A stretch of 64,000 bases of DNA from Paramecium sonneborni (lineage: Eukaryota; Ciliophora; Oligohymenophorea; Peniculida; Parameciidae). Positions within the stretch are counted from its first letter, which is position 1, and the number at the start of each line of letters is the position of its first letter. The notes below the pieces were generated by a model that was not told the origin of the DNA, did no database searches, and saw only the letters and a program-made list of their open reading frames with translations. Shown here in pieces: positions 1-10,529 of the stretch. The position numbers and the translations under genes were made by a program. The DNA lies in the NCBI GenBank assembly GCA_905182985.1, contig CAJJDN010000143.1:59696-123695 (forward strand), read 5' to 3'.

Positions 1-249
1 TACAACAAAATCATTAATTTTAACCTTCCTCTTTTAAACAAATTCTCAGGTTATCATTCAACAATTTATTTCCTCTGCAAACACATCTGGATACATGCTA
101 AATAAAAAAATGGAGAAAGAATGCTGCCTCATGGCATATTATTCAAACATTAGCTACATCCACTTATTAAGAGGACTTAATATTGTTATTGGTCTGTAGT
201 TGTAGGAATATTGGGATAATATTTGTTAAGTGGAACAATCATAAATTGA
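1..249 (+). CDS. 3' end of a hypothetical membrane protein (partial)
   Basis: Frame 1 is open from the first base of the window to a TGA at 247-249, about 82 codons with TAA/TAG read as Gln. The last 25 residues look like a membrane segment (WSVVVGILGQYLLSG), preceded by a basic, polar stretch (HPLIKRTQ). I see no family signature. The start lies upstream of the window. A second overlapping frame is also open here, and because TGA is the only stop, open frames of this length occur by chance, so coding status is tentative. Confidence 0.3.
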
Positions 250-1452
250 GCAAAGTTAGGTACTAATAGCTAAGTTAGATGATTCCAGATATCATGTAGT
301 ATCAAAAAAGACCCATGTTTATGAATCTAAGTATCAGAGATCAATACATTTGTCAAGGCTTTATTTATATTCATCTTTTTTTCCATATAAAGAAATTAAT
401 CATAATTAATTGCTTCTAAGTTTGGTAGCTTTAAAGGGGAATAATTTTGTAATCCTTATTATTCTCCAAAATTTTATGATCAAGAAAACTTTTTTATTAA
501 TCTGAGAATAAGAAAGAATATAACCCTTTATTCTTAAAAAAAATCTAAGTTCATTTTTAATATTAAGTAAACTAAATTGATTGATATAACCATGTATCAG
601 GATGACATAAAAGCTGTATATTACAGAATCTTTAATAATATTTTAGACATTCTGGGTTAAAAAGGTAGACTATTATAATTCATGTTAGTTTTGGTAGGAA
701 TAATGGTCAAACCTTTTAACAAACTTTCTTGCGATTTATTTTAGCATCAGAAATATTTTTTTTGAAAAATATAATGGTTAATAAATGATTCAGCCATAAT
801 AGTAAGTTTTGAGATAAGCTGAAGGGCTTTTTAATTAAAATTAATTCAATTAAAAAATACTCAAATTAAAAGCCCAATAAATTAAATTACTTGTTTGGTA
901 ATTATTCATTTACTTTTGGATAAGATGGATAATTAATTGAATAAGGTATTGTGTCGATTCAAAACTAATTAGATATTGCCTATATGAATAATTTATAGAA
1001 AATGATAAATTAAAGTAAGTATTGTTAAATGAAGATAAACACATATTGTTTAATTATATACATAAACCTAAAATCAAATTATGATATAGATGAAAAATGA
1101 TTGCTATCATTAATTAAAATTATTATAAAATGAATAATCTTACTTTTGAAAAGGAAATAAATAAGCATTCAATTACTATAATTATAATCATAGAAAACAA
1201 TCAAAAAAATATAAAAAAAATAAATCACAATATAAGAAATCTTTTGGATAAAGAAACATAAAGTATTTGTAATTAGAGTTGATATTTAGGAAATTCTTAC
1301 TTTTAGTTATTTATATCCTCTCAATAACAATAACGTAAAATTAATAATAAATGTGAGCTTATAAATGAATCAGAATTATTCATATATTTTTAATTATTTT
1401 AATAGGTGGAAAATATGTTTATTGTTTTGATTATTATTATAATTTATATTAA
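250..1452. other. Gene-free AT-rich stretch
   Basis: No frame on either strand combines a start, coding-like composition and freedom from TGA over a useful length. The stretch has scattered TGAs and many A/T homopolymers. I see no RNA gene or repeat I can support. It probably holds the 3' flank of the upstream gene and the promoter of the gene at 1453. Confidence 0.4.
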
Positions 1453-2262
1453 ATGAGTTATAGATAAAAAAGAGTAAAACCTGGGAGGCCAAGTAAAACA
1501 AATCAACAAGAAAACGAAGAAATGCTAAGATCATCTGATGATGATAATGAATATATAGCAGATGATTCTGATTGCGAAAAAATATTCTCTTTATTTGCTA
1601 GATAAAGCAGCTATAAAAATATCACTAAAACAGGACCAACTAAAGCTAAAAAAGCAGATGAAGAATAATTAGGTGAAGTGGCTGAAAATATTAAAAAGGC
1701 ACTTGAAGAATTATAAATTGAGAATTTATAATTCTTTTTTTTGTCTAATAAAAAAAGAAACTATGAATTCTAAGGTGAAAAATTGGTTGATAAGACTTAA
1801 TATAAGTTGATTAATGAAAATCTATTTGATCAATAATTTAAAACTTTGATTCATAAAATGAATATTGTTAATAAAGAATTATCTGAAGAATTTATTGATG
1901 TATTACAAGAGATTTTAATTTAATATTCTACTTTAACTATTTAAGAAGAGGATTCAAAATCTGTTATTGATAAAATTATTCTACATATTTAAAATCCAGA
2001 AAATAAAGAAAAATTTAAATATTTATTAAATTGGTAAAAATTAAAAAACATAACAAAAGAAACTCGTATGAAGAGAGCATTTGAAGATTTAGAAGAAAAA
2101 CGCAATGAAATTAATAAAAAAACATCTGACAAAGTTAAAAGAAAACATTAAGAATTTATTGATAGCCAGAAAAGAGAATTAGATGAAGAAAATACTTTAG
2201 AACCACTTTTATATTTAATAACAAAGTTAGTTGAAGCATTTTGTAAAATTATGGGAAGATGA
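1453..2262 (+). CDS. Hypothetical 269-aa protein, AT-hook-like N-terminus and helical C-terminus
   Basis: Single exon of 269 codons from ATG 1453 to TGA 2260-2262. The N-terminus carries a short basic motif (KPGRPSK) resembling an AT-hook core, followed by an acidic Ser/Asp patch (residues about 28-45). The C-terminal third is highly charged and rich in Lys/Glu (about 205-245), probably coiled coil, and ends in a short hydrophobic helix. Codon use (AAA, GAA, GAT, TAA for Gln) matches the recognised genes nearby. A chromatin or DNA-binding role is only suggested by the GRP motif. I recognise no catalytic domain. Confidence 0.7.
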
Positions 2263-3678
2263 TTTATTATATTTTTGAATCAAATATTAATTAATATAGA
2301 ATAATTATTATTTTTATTATTGCTAAGTAAAATTTATTTTTTAGTTCTTTTGTTTCATTGCAGTATCAATTAGATTAGAAAATCCATCTAAGAATTTTTA
2401 TTATTGAACCCTTTTGATTTAGACTAATCGATAACACAAATCATCTCTTTTATGCTTCTCTTGTAATCTAATTTCCCTCATATAGAATGATTCTTTCATG
2501 TCCCTCATAAATTTATAACTTGATTTCACCATTACAAAAAAGCATCAATTATTCCAGGCAGAATATTTCTGCACGTTTTAAAACTTAAAAAGCTTTCTGA
2601 TAAATGCTGTTCATGATTTATATAATGCTGTATATATACTGCAAAAAATCCTTATTAATTAACCTAATTTATTCTAGTTCATGTGAGTGAAACTTAAAAT
2701 AAATCATCATTATGAACTTAAATCCATTATCCTATTAATAACTACTATATCAAACAAAACTCTCCTTTATTAAATTTTTTTTATTCTATTTAATCTAATT
2801 TTTCAATGAAAATATTTTCCTTTAATATTAAAAATAGAATCTTCCAATAATTTTTTGGTTCAGAAAAAGCTGAGGGAATTCAAATCCAAGAATTTTACTC
2901 TTGCTTTTTGGGAAATTTTAACTTGAACTTTCTAATTAAGAATGATAATGCCCACAATTGTTTTTAAAAATTAATTGAAATGAAATTAAATTCATTGATT
3001 TTTTATTTTCATTCATGAAGTTAAATAAAAAATTGATTAAAAACAAATTTATATATTAATTTAAATATTCAAAACAAAACTTGATTTTTAAAACAATGAT
3101 ATTTAGATTGATTTTTTAACACTAGTAAATAAAACATAAATGTTTAAAATAAATGAATTGGGATAAAAATAATGCAAAATGTGTATCTATCAATTATTTT
3201 TATATAATCTTAAGATAATACTCTTCTGTAATTTAATAATTTAGATACAAGTTTAGATATTTTTTAAATTAATAATAATTATAATTATTTTCATTTCTAA
3301 TTGCAAGTAACATTACATATAATGTCCAAAATTCTCAGTAGATTCCAAACATTAGAAAGCCTAATCATATTTTATATTTTCTTACTCCGTAGCACATTAT
3401 TAACTTTGTCTCCAACATCAAATAAATTGACTAGATTATTCCGACTAATTAACATAAAAAGAACAACAATAGAGGAATCCCATTTATAAATATAGCTATA
3501 ATAAGTATGATTATATTTATAAGAACAATTTAAATTGATCAGTCTATAAAATATGGGATGATAAATACTTATAAATGATATATCTTCTATGTTTAAATTA
3601 AAGTAAATCATTTAAGAAATTATAATTAGAAGAGTACTTCTTAAAGGTATCAAAACAGAACCATCATACATTAAAACA
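2263..3678. other. Gene-free AT-rich stretch
   Basis: About 1.4 kb with frequent TGAs on both strands and no spliceable ORF that I could assemble. Small standard-code ORFs near 3300-3611 on both strands mirror each other and lack coding-like composition. Nothing else is supported here. Confidence 0.4.
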
Positions 3679-4074
3679 ATGCCTATCGTTGTGAATATAA
3701 ATGCAAAGAAATTAATTAAGGAATTAAGAAAAATTAAGGATAAGGATCCTAACATACGTATATTTAATACTTTTCTAAAAATTGTTCCTCCATAATATAG
3801 AATGAATTACAAAATTATTGAAATAGTTAAAGAAACATAGAATAACACTGATGGCCCTTCATTACAATTCTAGTACACATCATCATAATAGTTACAGCCA
3901 AAAAAATAAAAGCAACTCCATAATTCTCAAAGACCTCCTAGAGTAAAAATTAAAAATTATATGAAGTATTCAAGAGCAAAGTAAATAAACATTTTTCTTA
4001 ACAAAATCTACTCTAATCAATCTATGGACATAATCCTTTTGAGAGACAATTTAAATAAATGTTAATCTTTTTGA
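3679..4074 (+). CDS. Hypothetical small basic protein (131 aa)
   Basis: Single exon from ATG 3679 to TGA 4072-4074. The first half is Lys/Ile-rich and ordered-looking. The middle is a Gln/Ser/Lys low-complexity stretch (residues about 57-85) encoded largely by TAA/TAG/CAA, typical of ciliate linkers. The protein is strongly basic overall. No domain is recognised. The start is the first Met in frame, and isolation in a sparse region leaves some doubt that it is expressed. Confidence 0.45.
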
Positions 4075-4795
4075 ATTTTATCAACTTTTGTTTGAATCTT
4101 TTTTTGGCAAATTTAAACGATTTACTTATCATAAACTTTAAATCCTTTTTACAATTTAAAAAAGCCATCCTAATTTAGAGAAGAATAAATACTTTGATAG
4201 TTGTGTCAATCATTACTTATTCATTAGGTGATTGATTTGATAAGTATATCTAGTTTAATAATAGTTAAACAAGGTCCCTATCAAGTATCTATTTTCTTTT
4301 AAAGTTAAATGTTTGACGATGGTGATTTCAATTTTCACTTTATTTTTATCAAAATTATATAAAAGCTAAGAAAAGAAGATCGAATATTTAAATACATTGC
4401 AACAAAAATCTTGACCAATAATGTATTTTAAAAATTTTTACCATTTTCAACATAATATACCTCAAGACTTAGTATGGGAGGAAAATAAATAGATTAATAA
4501 ATTGATAGAAGTATCTTAACCAAAATATATTTAACTACTTTATTATCTAATATTTGCTCTAAATTAATGAATAAACATAAATTTATCTATTATGAAAAAG
4601 AAGTTTCTATATCAAAATTTATGAAATATATATATTTTATTATGAAGATTAAATAAAACATTTCAAATTATCTGATTTGTTTCTTCTATACTTCAATTAA
4701 TATTTAAGTATTTTTACTATATTTTAAGAAGGAAAGGAAATTTTGTTGTTTTACTAATATATTTTTATAAATAATATATTTTAATAAAAATACTC
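4075..4795. other. Intergenic stretch
   Basis: About 720 bp between a + strand gene and the 3' end of the - strand uL13m gene. It is AT-rich with many TGAs. No gene, RNA or repeat is supported. Confidence 0.4.
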
Positions 4796-5941
4796 TCAGA
4801 ATTTAGTTGTTTCGTCTTCTAATTCTGGATCGTCGTCTAATGGTTTAATTTTCTAGAGTCCTAATCTATTTAATTATTTCTCTGATGTAACGACATAACT
4901 CTTTGTGAAATCAGCTTTTTCAAGTCTATTTCTGTAAGGAATGGGCATATATTTTCTATGTCTTTACATTAATCGTTTTCTTCTTCGAATTAATTTATCA
5001 TAATCATGCTAAGTCATATTGAGTTTAATTTTTTAAGGTCTTTCAACAAATGGTGTAAATATTAAATCATTATCAAATTCACTTGGATCCATAATTTGTT
5101 ATTTAATATCACCAAGATCCTATTAGACTAAGAATAAATGGATAATTAACTTTTTTCTGCAGAAACCGGTTTACTTGAATAGACAAGAGTTCTATCATCT
5201 CCTTCTGTCATATCTTTATAAATGCTTCCTCTATATTCAAAATCAGTGTGATGAGGTAAGAATTATGGTAAAACATCATCAAAAGTATGAAATCTACCTC
5301 TAAATAAATGAATATGATCAAGTTTTTCCATTCTATAGATAGTTTTAGGTAACATTTTAGCAACAGTCCAAGCAACCTAGATTTGAAATAATATAGTACT
5401 AATTATTCAGGTTTTTATAGAATGAGATCTCGAAACTTGATTTATCTTAAATTTCCAACATAACCTGTATGATAGGTAAGTACTTTATAATTGATTTTTT
5501 TTCCTGTCAAATACATATTGCAACCATTAACAATAATAAATTTATCTGTAACTTTGCCAGGTTCATTATTACGAAAGGTAGGTTTATGTTTTCCACTTAA
5601 ATAGTATGCAATTCTTGAACACATTTTGCCATATGGGAATCTTGATGCATCAAATAAATGATATGTAATTCCACCTTTATGTACAGCAACATAAGTAGAT
5701 CCTGGATAAGTATTTTTAGAATGTCTTTCATCTATATGATTTATTATTGGATATTACCTAAAGCTAATCTGAATTCATATTCACGAGGTTTAACAAGTTC
5801 ATATTTCTCATAAGGGTCTTTCGGATCAAGTTTAGGTCTCTTTGGCATTTAAATGTCTTTAACGTATGGCTATTCTTTAGGCTTAAATTTAGGAATGGCT
5901 TATGAAAATCTAGCCACTAGACACCTCTAAAATAATTACAT
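4796..5941 (-). CDS. MRPL13: Mitochondrial large-subunit ribosomal protein uL13m
   Basis: Spliced protein of 357 aa. It starts with a probable mitochondrial presequence (MQLFQRCLVARFSQA). The L13 core is clear: YHLFDAS (about 80), GKHKPTF (about 103), then a FIIVNG/LTGKK stretch and HTGYVGNLR (about 141), then AWTVAKMLPK after the second intron. These match the uL13 signature of RNA-binding ribosomal proteins. A long basic/acidic extension follows the core, as is common in ciliate mitoribosomal proteins. Three introns: 5732-5757 (26 nt), 5377-5399 (23 nt) and 5128-5150 (23 nt), all GT...AG on the minus strand. The ATG at 5939-5941 was chosen because it opens the presequence in frame. It is transcribed divergently from the gene at 5978. 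Confidence 0.93.
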
Positions 5942-5977
5942 AAATAATAATTAATGTATTAAGCATAATTACATAGT
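5942..5977. promoter_or_regulatory. 36-bp spacer between divergent start codons
   Basis: The two initiator ATGs (minus 5941, plus 5978) are only 36 bp apart. The spacer is almost pure A/T. Any core promoter elements and both 5' UTRs must fit here or within the coding regions. No specific factor site is recognised. Confidence 0.35.
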
Positions 5978-7577
5978 ATGAAATTAGCCATGGCTCCTTA
6001 TCGTCGAAGAAGTTCAAAAAATCTATAAGAATTACCTCCAAATATAGAGCTTGAAAGATAACATTCAAACGGTAGTTTAAGGATTGATCCTGGACCTATT
6101 GACATTGAAGTTAGACAATAAAACACAAAAGTAAAATGTTCTTAATTATAGGTCTTAGATTGGATTGTATTAATCACTCCTTTGTGTTATACACTTGTGA
6201 TATTATTTTTAATATCATTCATTCATATCACTACTCCATAGATTTAATATCCATAGACAGCCCATAATATATTATAAAAGGCTCATAAAATCTAATCTAT
6301 GTATCCCATAATAGATATTATTGAGTATTCTCAATATTCTTATCATATTATGGGATGTCCTCCAGAATTTGAATTAGCAACTTTAGGTATTTGGGAAGGA
6401 ATACAAAATGGTTAAGTTTGTGATAAATAAAACTAAAATTGTGAATAAGTTTAAAGTTTAGAACCATAAACATTAACATTTTGGAAATAAAAAATCTATT
6501 GCATTAAATATGATAAAACAGCGTAATTGCGAAATGGAAATCAATGTTAGAAATTATATAAAGAGTGCAGTTAATACATTTGTGTTAAATAATAATTTGA
6601 ATGTCCAATCACTGATTTATAAACAATCCATCAGTAAGGAGATATTCAATTTGGTAAAATATAATATAAGATAATAAGAGATAATCAACAAACTCCTTTG
6701 CTCTATTTTAATATTTCTTCATCATCCACTTGTTTAAATTTCCTATAATAACCTTAATTTAAATCATAATAATTTTACCCTATATCCAAATTACCTGAAA
6801 TGGGTTGTGATGAATATGGTGATTATAATAATATAACCAAATTATTAGATTCTGCATTTGTTAAGGATGTATTAAAGGAAAATAAAATTCCATTAGATAA
6901 ACTTATTCATTTTGACGATTATTTATAAAATTCTGATTAATACTAATTGTAAGTTTTGAGAGGTATTAAATTAAATGAGATTGATTAATGCAAGAATCTA
7001 AATTCTGATATCTTTTATGACTCTAGTAAGAAGAGCTTTAGAATTACAAAGATTATGAGAAGAAATAATCTTCCATTAATTATTGGATGTATTACTCTTA
7101 TTCTATTTTCAATTTTAACCATTAAATTTCATAATAATGTATAAAAGTTGTTTTATTATAGAAATATTTATCATTTATAAATAAGAGAATCACCATAATA
7201 GTAAATCTTTGGACATTAATCATTGTGATCGTAACATTGATTTATACTTCATTATTTTTATACGATGTTTTAGCATCAGTAAGAAATCTTCATATGATTA
7301 GAATGGATTGTAGCAAATAAATGATAATTTAGATGCTTTTATCTCAAATTAGTGTATAAATATAGAAGGAATACTCATTGCTTTAGATAGAATACATTAG
7401 TATTCCTTCAAAATTTACAATTCTAATTTAAGTTTAATCTATGCTGCATTTGTAGGATCAATTATTTATTTAGTTATTTAATTCTTCTTATATATTATTT
7501 AATATATTTCAAGTAACACTCAAGAAATATGTCAAAATCCTTGGAACAGTAGAATTAATTATGAAATTAGATATTGA
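5978..7577 (+). CDS. Four-TM membrane protein, function unknown (513 aa)
   Basis: Spliced 513-aa protein. One hydrophobic helix lies near residue 55 (WIVLITPLCYTLVILFLIS), followed by a large Cys-containing loop of about 310 residues rich in Gln/Asn. Three C-terminal helices follow: LIIGCITLILFSILTI, LIIVIVTLIYTSLFLY and AAFVGSIIYLVIQFFLYII. Intron 1 is 7139-7161 (23 nt) and its removal joins the second and third helices in frame. A second junction is needed to reach the last helix. 7352-7386 (35 nt, GTG...TAG) restores the frame but is longer than typical, so that boundary is uncertain. The loop Cys pattern suggests an extracellular or luminal domain. I do not recognise the family. Confidence 0.75.
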
Positions 7578-7728
7578 TATAAAGATATTAATTGAAACAT
7601 TTTTTTTTATGCTTTTTTTTTAATATAAATCTAAGAAAGAGAAAGCATCTATTTTTTTTGTTATTTTTTTTGTTTATTTTTTTTATTATTTATTTTGTAA
7701 TAATATACAAGGTGGCTATGAAAATATG

Positions 7729-8298
7729 TCATTTGCCACCACGATAAGCTCCTCTTCCTCTAATAGGTTCTGCATACAAATATCTTCCTCTTGTAATATA
7801 TTAAAATGCTATGTTATATTAATTTGTAAATACGTTATCCTCTGGCACCTCGATTACCTCTTCCTCTATTTCTTAAGTTTGTTCTTTTTTGGAATACCTT
7901 ATTTTAAAATTGAATTCATACCAATATCTTTTTGCCTCTAATTATACCTTCACTTAATACTAATGCATCATCAACTGAAGTTTATTCTTGAAATTGAATA
8001 TATGAATAAAGAGTGCCAGTATTCTTATCACTTCTTAGAGTCACCTAAAATATAATTTTATTGATACTTTAACTATAGTTCCACAATCTTTAAAATATTC
8101 TTTAAGATCATCTTCTGTTGTATTTTCATCTAAATTTCTCACAAATATTGATGCTAAGTCAATATCTTTTAATTAATGTTTGCTATCAGTGCCTATTATA
8201 TTTATATATATAAACTTACCTCCTTTCTTTTATGATTCCTCTTCTTTTTATTGATCAACAGGTTCTTGTACTTCTAAATCGTCTTCATGATTACTCAT
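7729..8298 (-). CDS. PABPN1: Nuclear poly(A)-binding protein 2 (PABPN1-type RRM protein)
   Basis: Spliced 156-aa protein: acidic N-terminus, one RRM (residues about 38-115) and an Arg/Gly-rich tail. RNP2 is SIFVRNL (about 40) and RNP1 is LYSYIQF. The segment after the RRM, RGKKILVFQKRT, followed by RG-rich repeats, closely follows the PABPN1/PABP2 arrangement, in which the protein binds nascent poly(A) tails and stimulates poly(A) polymerase. Four introns: 8193-8219 (27), 8045-8067 (23), 7898-7921 (24) and 7809-7833 (25). The coiled-coil segment that precedes the RRM in animals is short here. It is divergent from the MSP-like relic at 8322 with a 23-bp gap. Confidence 0.88.
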
Positions 8299-8321
8299 TA
8301 TTTAAATTTTTAATTAATTTA
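8299..8321. promoter_or_regulatory. 23-bp spacer between divergent start codons
   Basis: Pure A/T spacer between the PABPN1-like gene (minus, start 8298) and the MSP-like pseudogene (plus, start 8322). If the relic no longer needs transcription, this tiny region serves only the minus-strand gene. Confidence 0.3.
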
Positions 8322-8708
8322 ATGTCATTTATCGAATTAATAGGGATAGACAATTAAGAGATCGAATTTGAAGAAAATAAAAATAGTGTGTATTTTAACT
8401 CACTAATCTAAGCAAGGAAATTAAATTATAGTCATTGTTAAACTAGAGCAAAGAATTACTATTAAAGTCAAAACAACAGATCCTGATGTATTTTAAGTTG
8501 TAGGCAAACCATAAGTATTATCGAAAAGAGTCTTTTTAATCAAAGCTAATAGTGCCAAGAAAAGAGACAAATGAAAAAATTTATTGAAGTTCATGATTAT
8601 GAAGGCATTTATGAAACACTTAATTTAAAACCTCCCAATAGTATTTGACAAATTCTTTTGAAAGTTAGAGTGTGGAGTAATAAAACTACACAATAAATAA
8701 ATAATTGA
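8322..8708 (+). pseudogene. Decayed MSP-domain-like gene
   Basis: Starting at ATG 8322 and splicing a candidate intron at 8388-8412 (25 nt, GTG...AAG) gives a frame containing RITIKVKTTDPDVFQVV. This resembles the core of major sperm protein / VAP-type domains (FKVKTT.P..Y.V). The frame then hits TGA after KKRDK. A one-base shift continues into coding-like sequence (MKKFIEVHDYEGIYE) that is broken again by an in-frame TGA at 8646-8648, and closes at TGA 8706. A frameshift and a stop within about 120 codons indicate a pseudogene. MSP assignment rests on one short motif and is tentative. Confidence 0.5.
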
Positions 8709-9102
8709 ATAATAACAATCTAAAATTCTTAGTGATAGGTAAATCGATTAGATTGTTGAATTCAAATTGATTTTTCAAACTTACAAATTTGGAAATCCTC
8801 AAAAATTCCTATCCTCTCATTATCAATTTGACAATATTATAGAAAAATAGAAAATTAAATTTTAGACCATGTATCAATAAAAAAGTCAAATCAATAAATC
8901 AAAACTTCTGACTTAACCTTAAAAAAATAAAAATATGAATAATATGTAATATTAACTCATGAATAAGAAAAAGAGCTATCTATTTAAATTAAGTGAATTG
9001 AAAATAAACTATGATTAGAATGCTTGCTAAAACATGAATAATATTTTATTTATTTTTAAATATTTTTATTGTGAAGTTATATTTGTTGTTGTAATTTTGA
9101 AA
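8709..9102. other. Intergenic stretch
   Basis: About 390 bp without a supported gene. Short open stretches near 8720-9000 lack a coherent frame and may be further debris of the upstream relic. Confidence 0.35.
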
Positions 9103-9591
9103 ATGCTTTCAGATATCAAACAATTTGAATAAGAACATAAAGAAGAAATGAAACTTCTTTAATAAAAGTATGAATAAAAGGTATTCAATTATTCTATTTT
9201 TAATAAGATAGAGCTCTTATCATAAAAAATTGACATCTTATAAAAAGAATTAGAAGTTAAAGACAATATTTATTCAGATCTTAAAAACAGATCTATTTTA
9301 AATGATGAATCCAAGATTTAAAAAACTGATGAAGATGTTTAGGATTTTGGTGCCACAATCTAAAAGTTTCATAAATAAAAAGAAAGAGAAATGATGAAAA
9401 TTAAAAAGAATTATTAAAAAGAATTAATTCATAATTAGAAGTTATTAAGAAAAAAAGATGCTACTATTGAATAACTATAACAAGAAATTTCATAATACAA
9501 ATAAGCAGCATCATAGAATATGGATAATCAAAAAATTTTGTTGCTCTCCAAATTAATTGATTTAGCAAATGAAATTCATAAATAACTCTGA
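9103..9591 (+). CDS. Small coiled-coil protein
   Basis: ATG 9103 to TGA 9589-9591, 162 codons if unspliced. The sequence is dominated by Lys/Glu/Gln heptads throughout (for example QKIDILQKELEV and KQKEREMMKIKK), so it is almost entirely predicted coiled coil. A 27-nt GTATTC...ATAAG segment (about 9181-9207) could be an intron. It is a multiple of three with no in-frame TGA, so the 153- and 162-aa versions cannot be told apart from sequence. No family recognised; probably structural. Confidence 0.6.
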
Positions 9592-9836
9592 TAAATTTAA
9601 TTAAATAGTTTTTATTAAACTTTCTTGCATAATACCCTTAAAATCACATTAAATACTATCCATAAATTTTAATGTTTCTCTTATTGGTTTGTTTTTATTA
9701 ATTTTTTATATTTGGCATTTTAATTAATAATTGTTATTATAATTTATAAATAGAAAAATGTATCTCAAATAAAAAGATTTTATTTTTCAATAAATCTAGT
9801 TTGAATTCAACTAAAAAATGAGAAATAAATAATCAA

Positions 9837-10304
9837 ATGAATAGAAGAAAGAATGAATAAAACAATAGTTAATATGATAAGATTTTAGAAATTAAAAAGA
9901 GGATTTATAAGTCATAGACTTAATTCCCTTTATTCCTTTGGCATCCTATGTAAGAATTAAAAATTAAATACATTTTTAGGTTCATGTATAATGTTTATCT
10001 AAATTTCAATTTTATTTATCTTCCACCAGGTTTCTAATAAAAATTGAAGAATATGAAACCTAGAAAAATCAAAAATTGGATCGATGATATTCCAATATTA
10101 ATTGGTGTTGATGAACTAGAACATAAAGAGTAAGAAATATTTTGAATAGTTTGTAGAACTTGTGCAATTTGTCTCTTAGACTTAAATGAATAAAAAGTTA
10201 TCAAAATTCTTAAATGCAATCACTTTTTCCATTAAGAATGTATCAAACAATGGTTGTAACTAAAGGCAGAATGTCCTACATGCAGAGATAAAATTCATTA
10301 ATGA
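9837..10304 (+). CDS. RING-H2 finger protein (putative E3 ubiquitin ligase)
   Basis: Spliced 136-aa protein whose C-terminal half is a RING finger: CAIC, then CNHFFH, then C (QEC) and a final CPTC pair, i.e. C-x2-C...C-x1-H-x2-H-x2-C...C-x2-C of the RING-H2 type. Such domains recruit E2 enzymes. The N-terminus is basic and Gln/Asn-rich with no other domain. Introns: 9950-9979 (30 nt, not frame-changing) and 10130-10156 (27 nt, containing an in-frame TGA). The second must be removed to reach the RING. The RING sits at the very end, followed by only four residues. Confidence 0.82.
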
Positions 10305-10529
10305 TAAATTATATATATTATGTTGTCATAACTAAATTATTTGATTCATATGACTTAAATTTTTTTTTTGTCAAAATCAACTATAATTTTATGCATTGTA
10401 CGACAATTAATCTCCTTTAGATTTTTTATAAAGAAACACATTTTTAATAAAATTATATCTATAACCTTTAAGACATTTTAATTTTAAGAATCAACTCAAA
10501 AAAAAACGAAAAATTTCTTATTAAAGTTT

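Noticed and set aside
3301..3611. Opposing 62- and 79-aa standard-code ORFs
   Set aside because: They overlap antisense, lack coding-like composition and conserved motifs, and sit in a TGA-rich stretch.
8646..8648. In-frame TGA read as selenocysteine
   Set aside because: A frameshift precedes it and no SECIS-like element or selenoprotein context is visible. Pseudogene decay is the simpler explanation.
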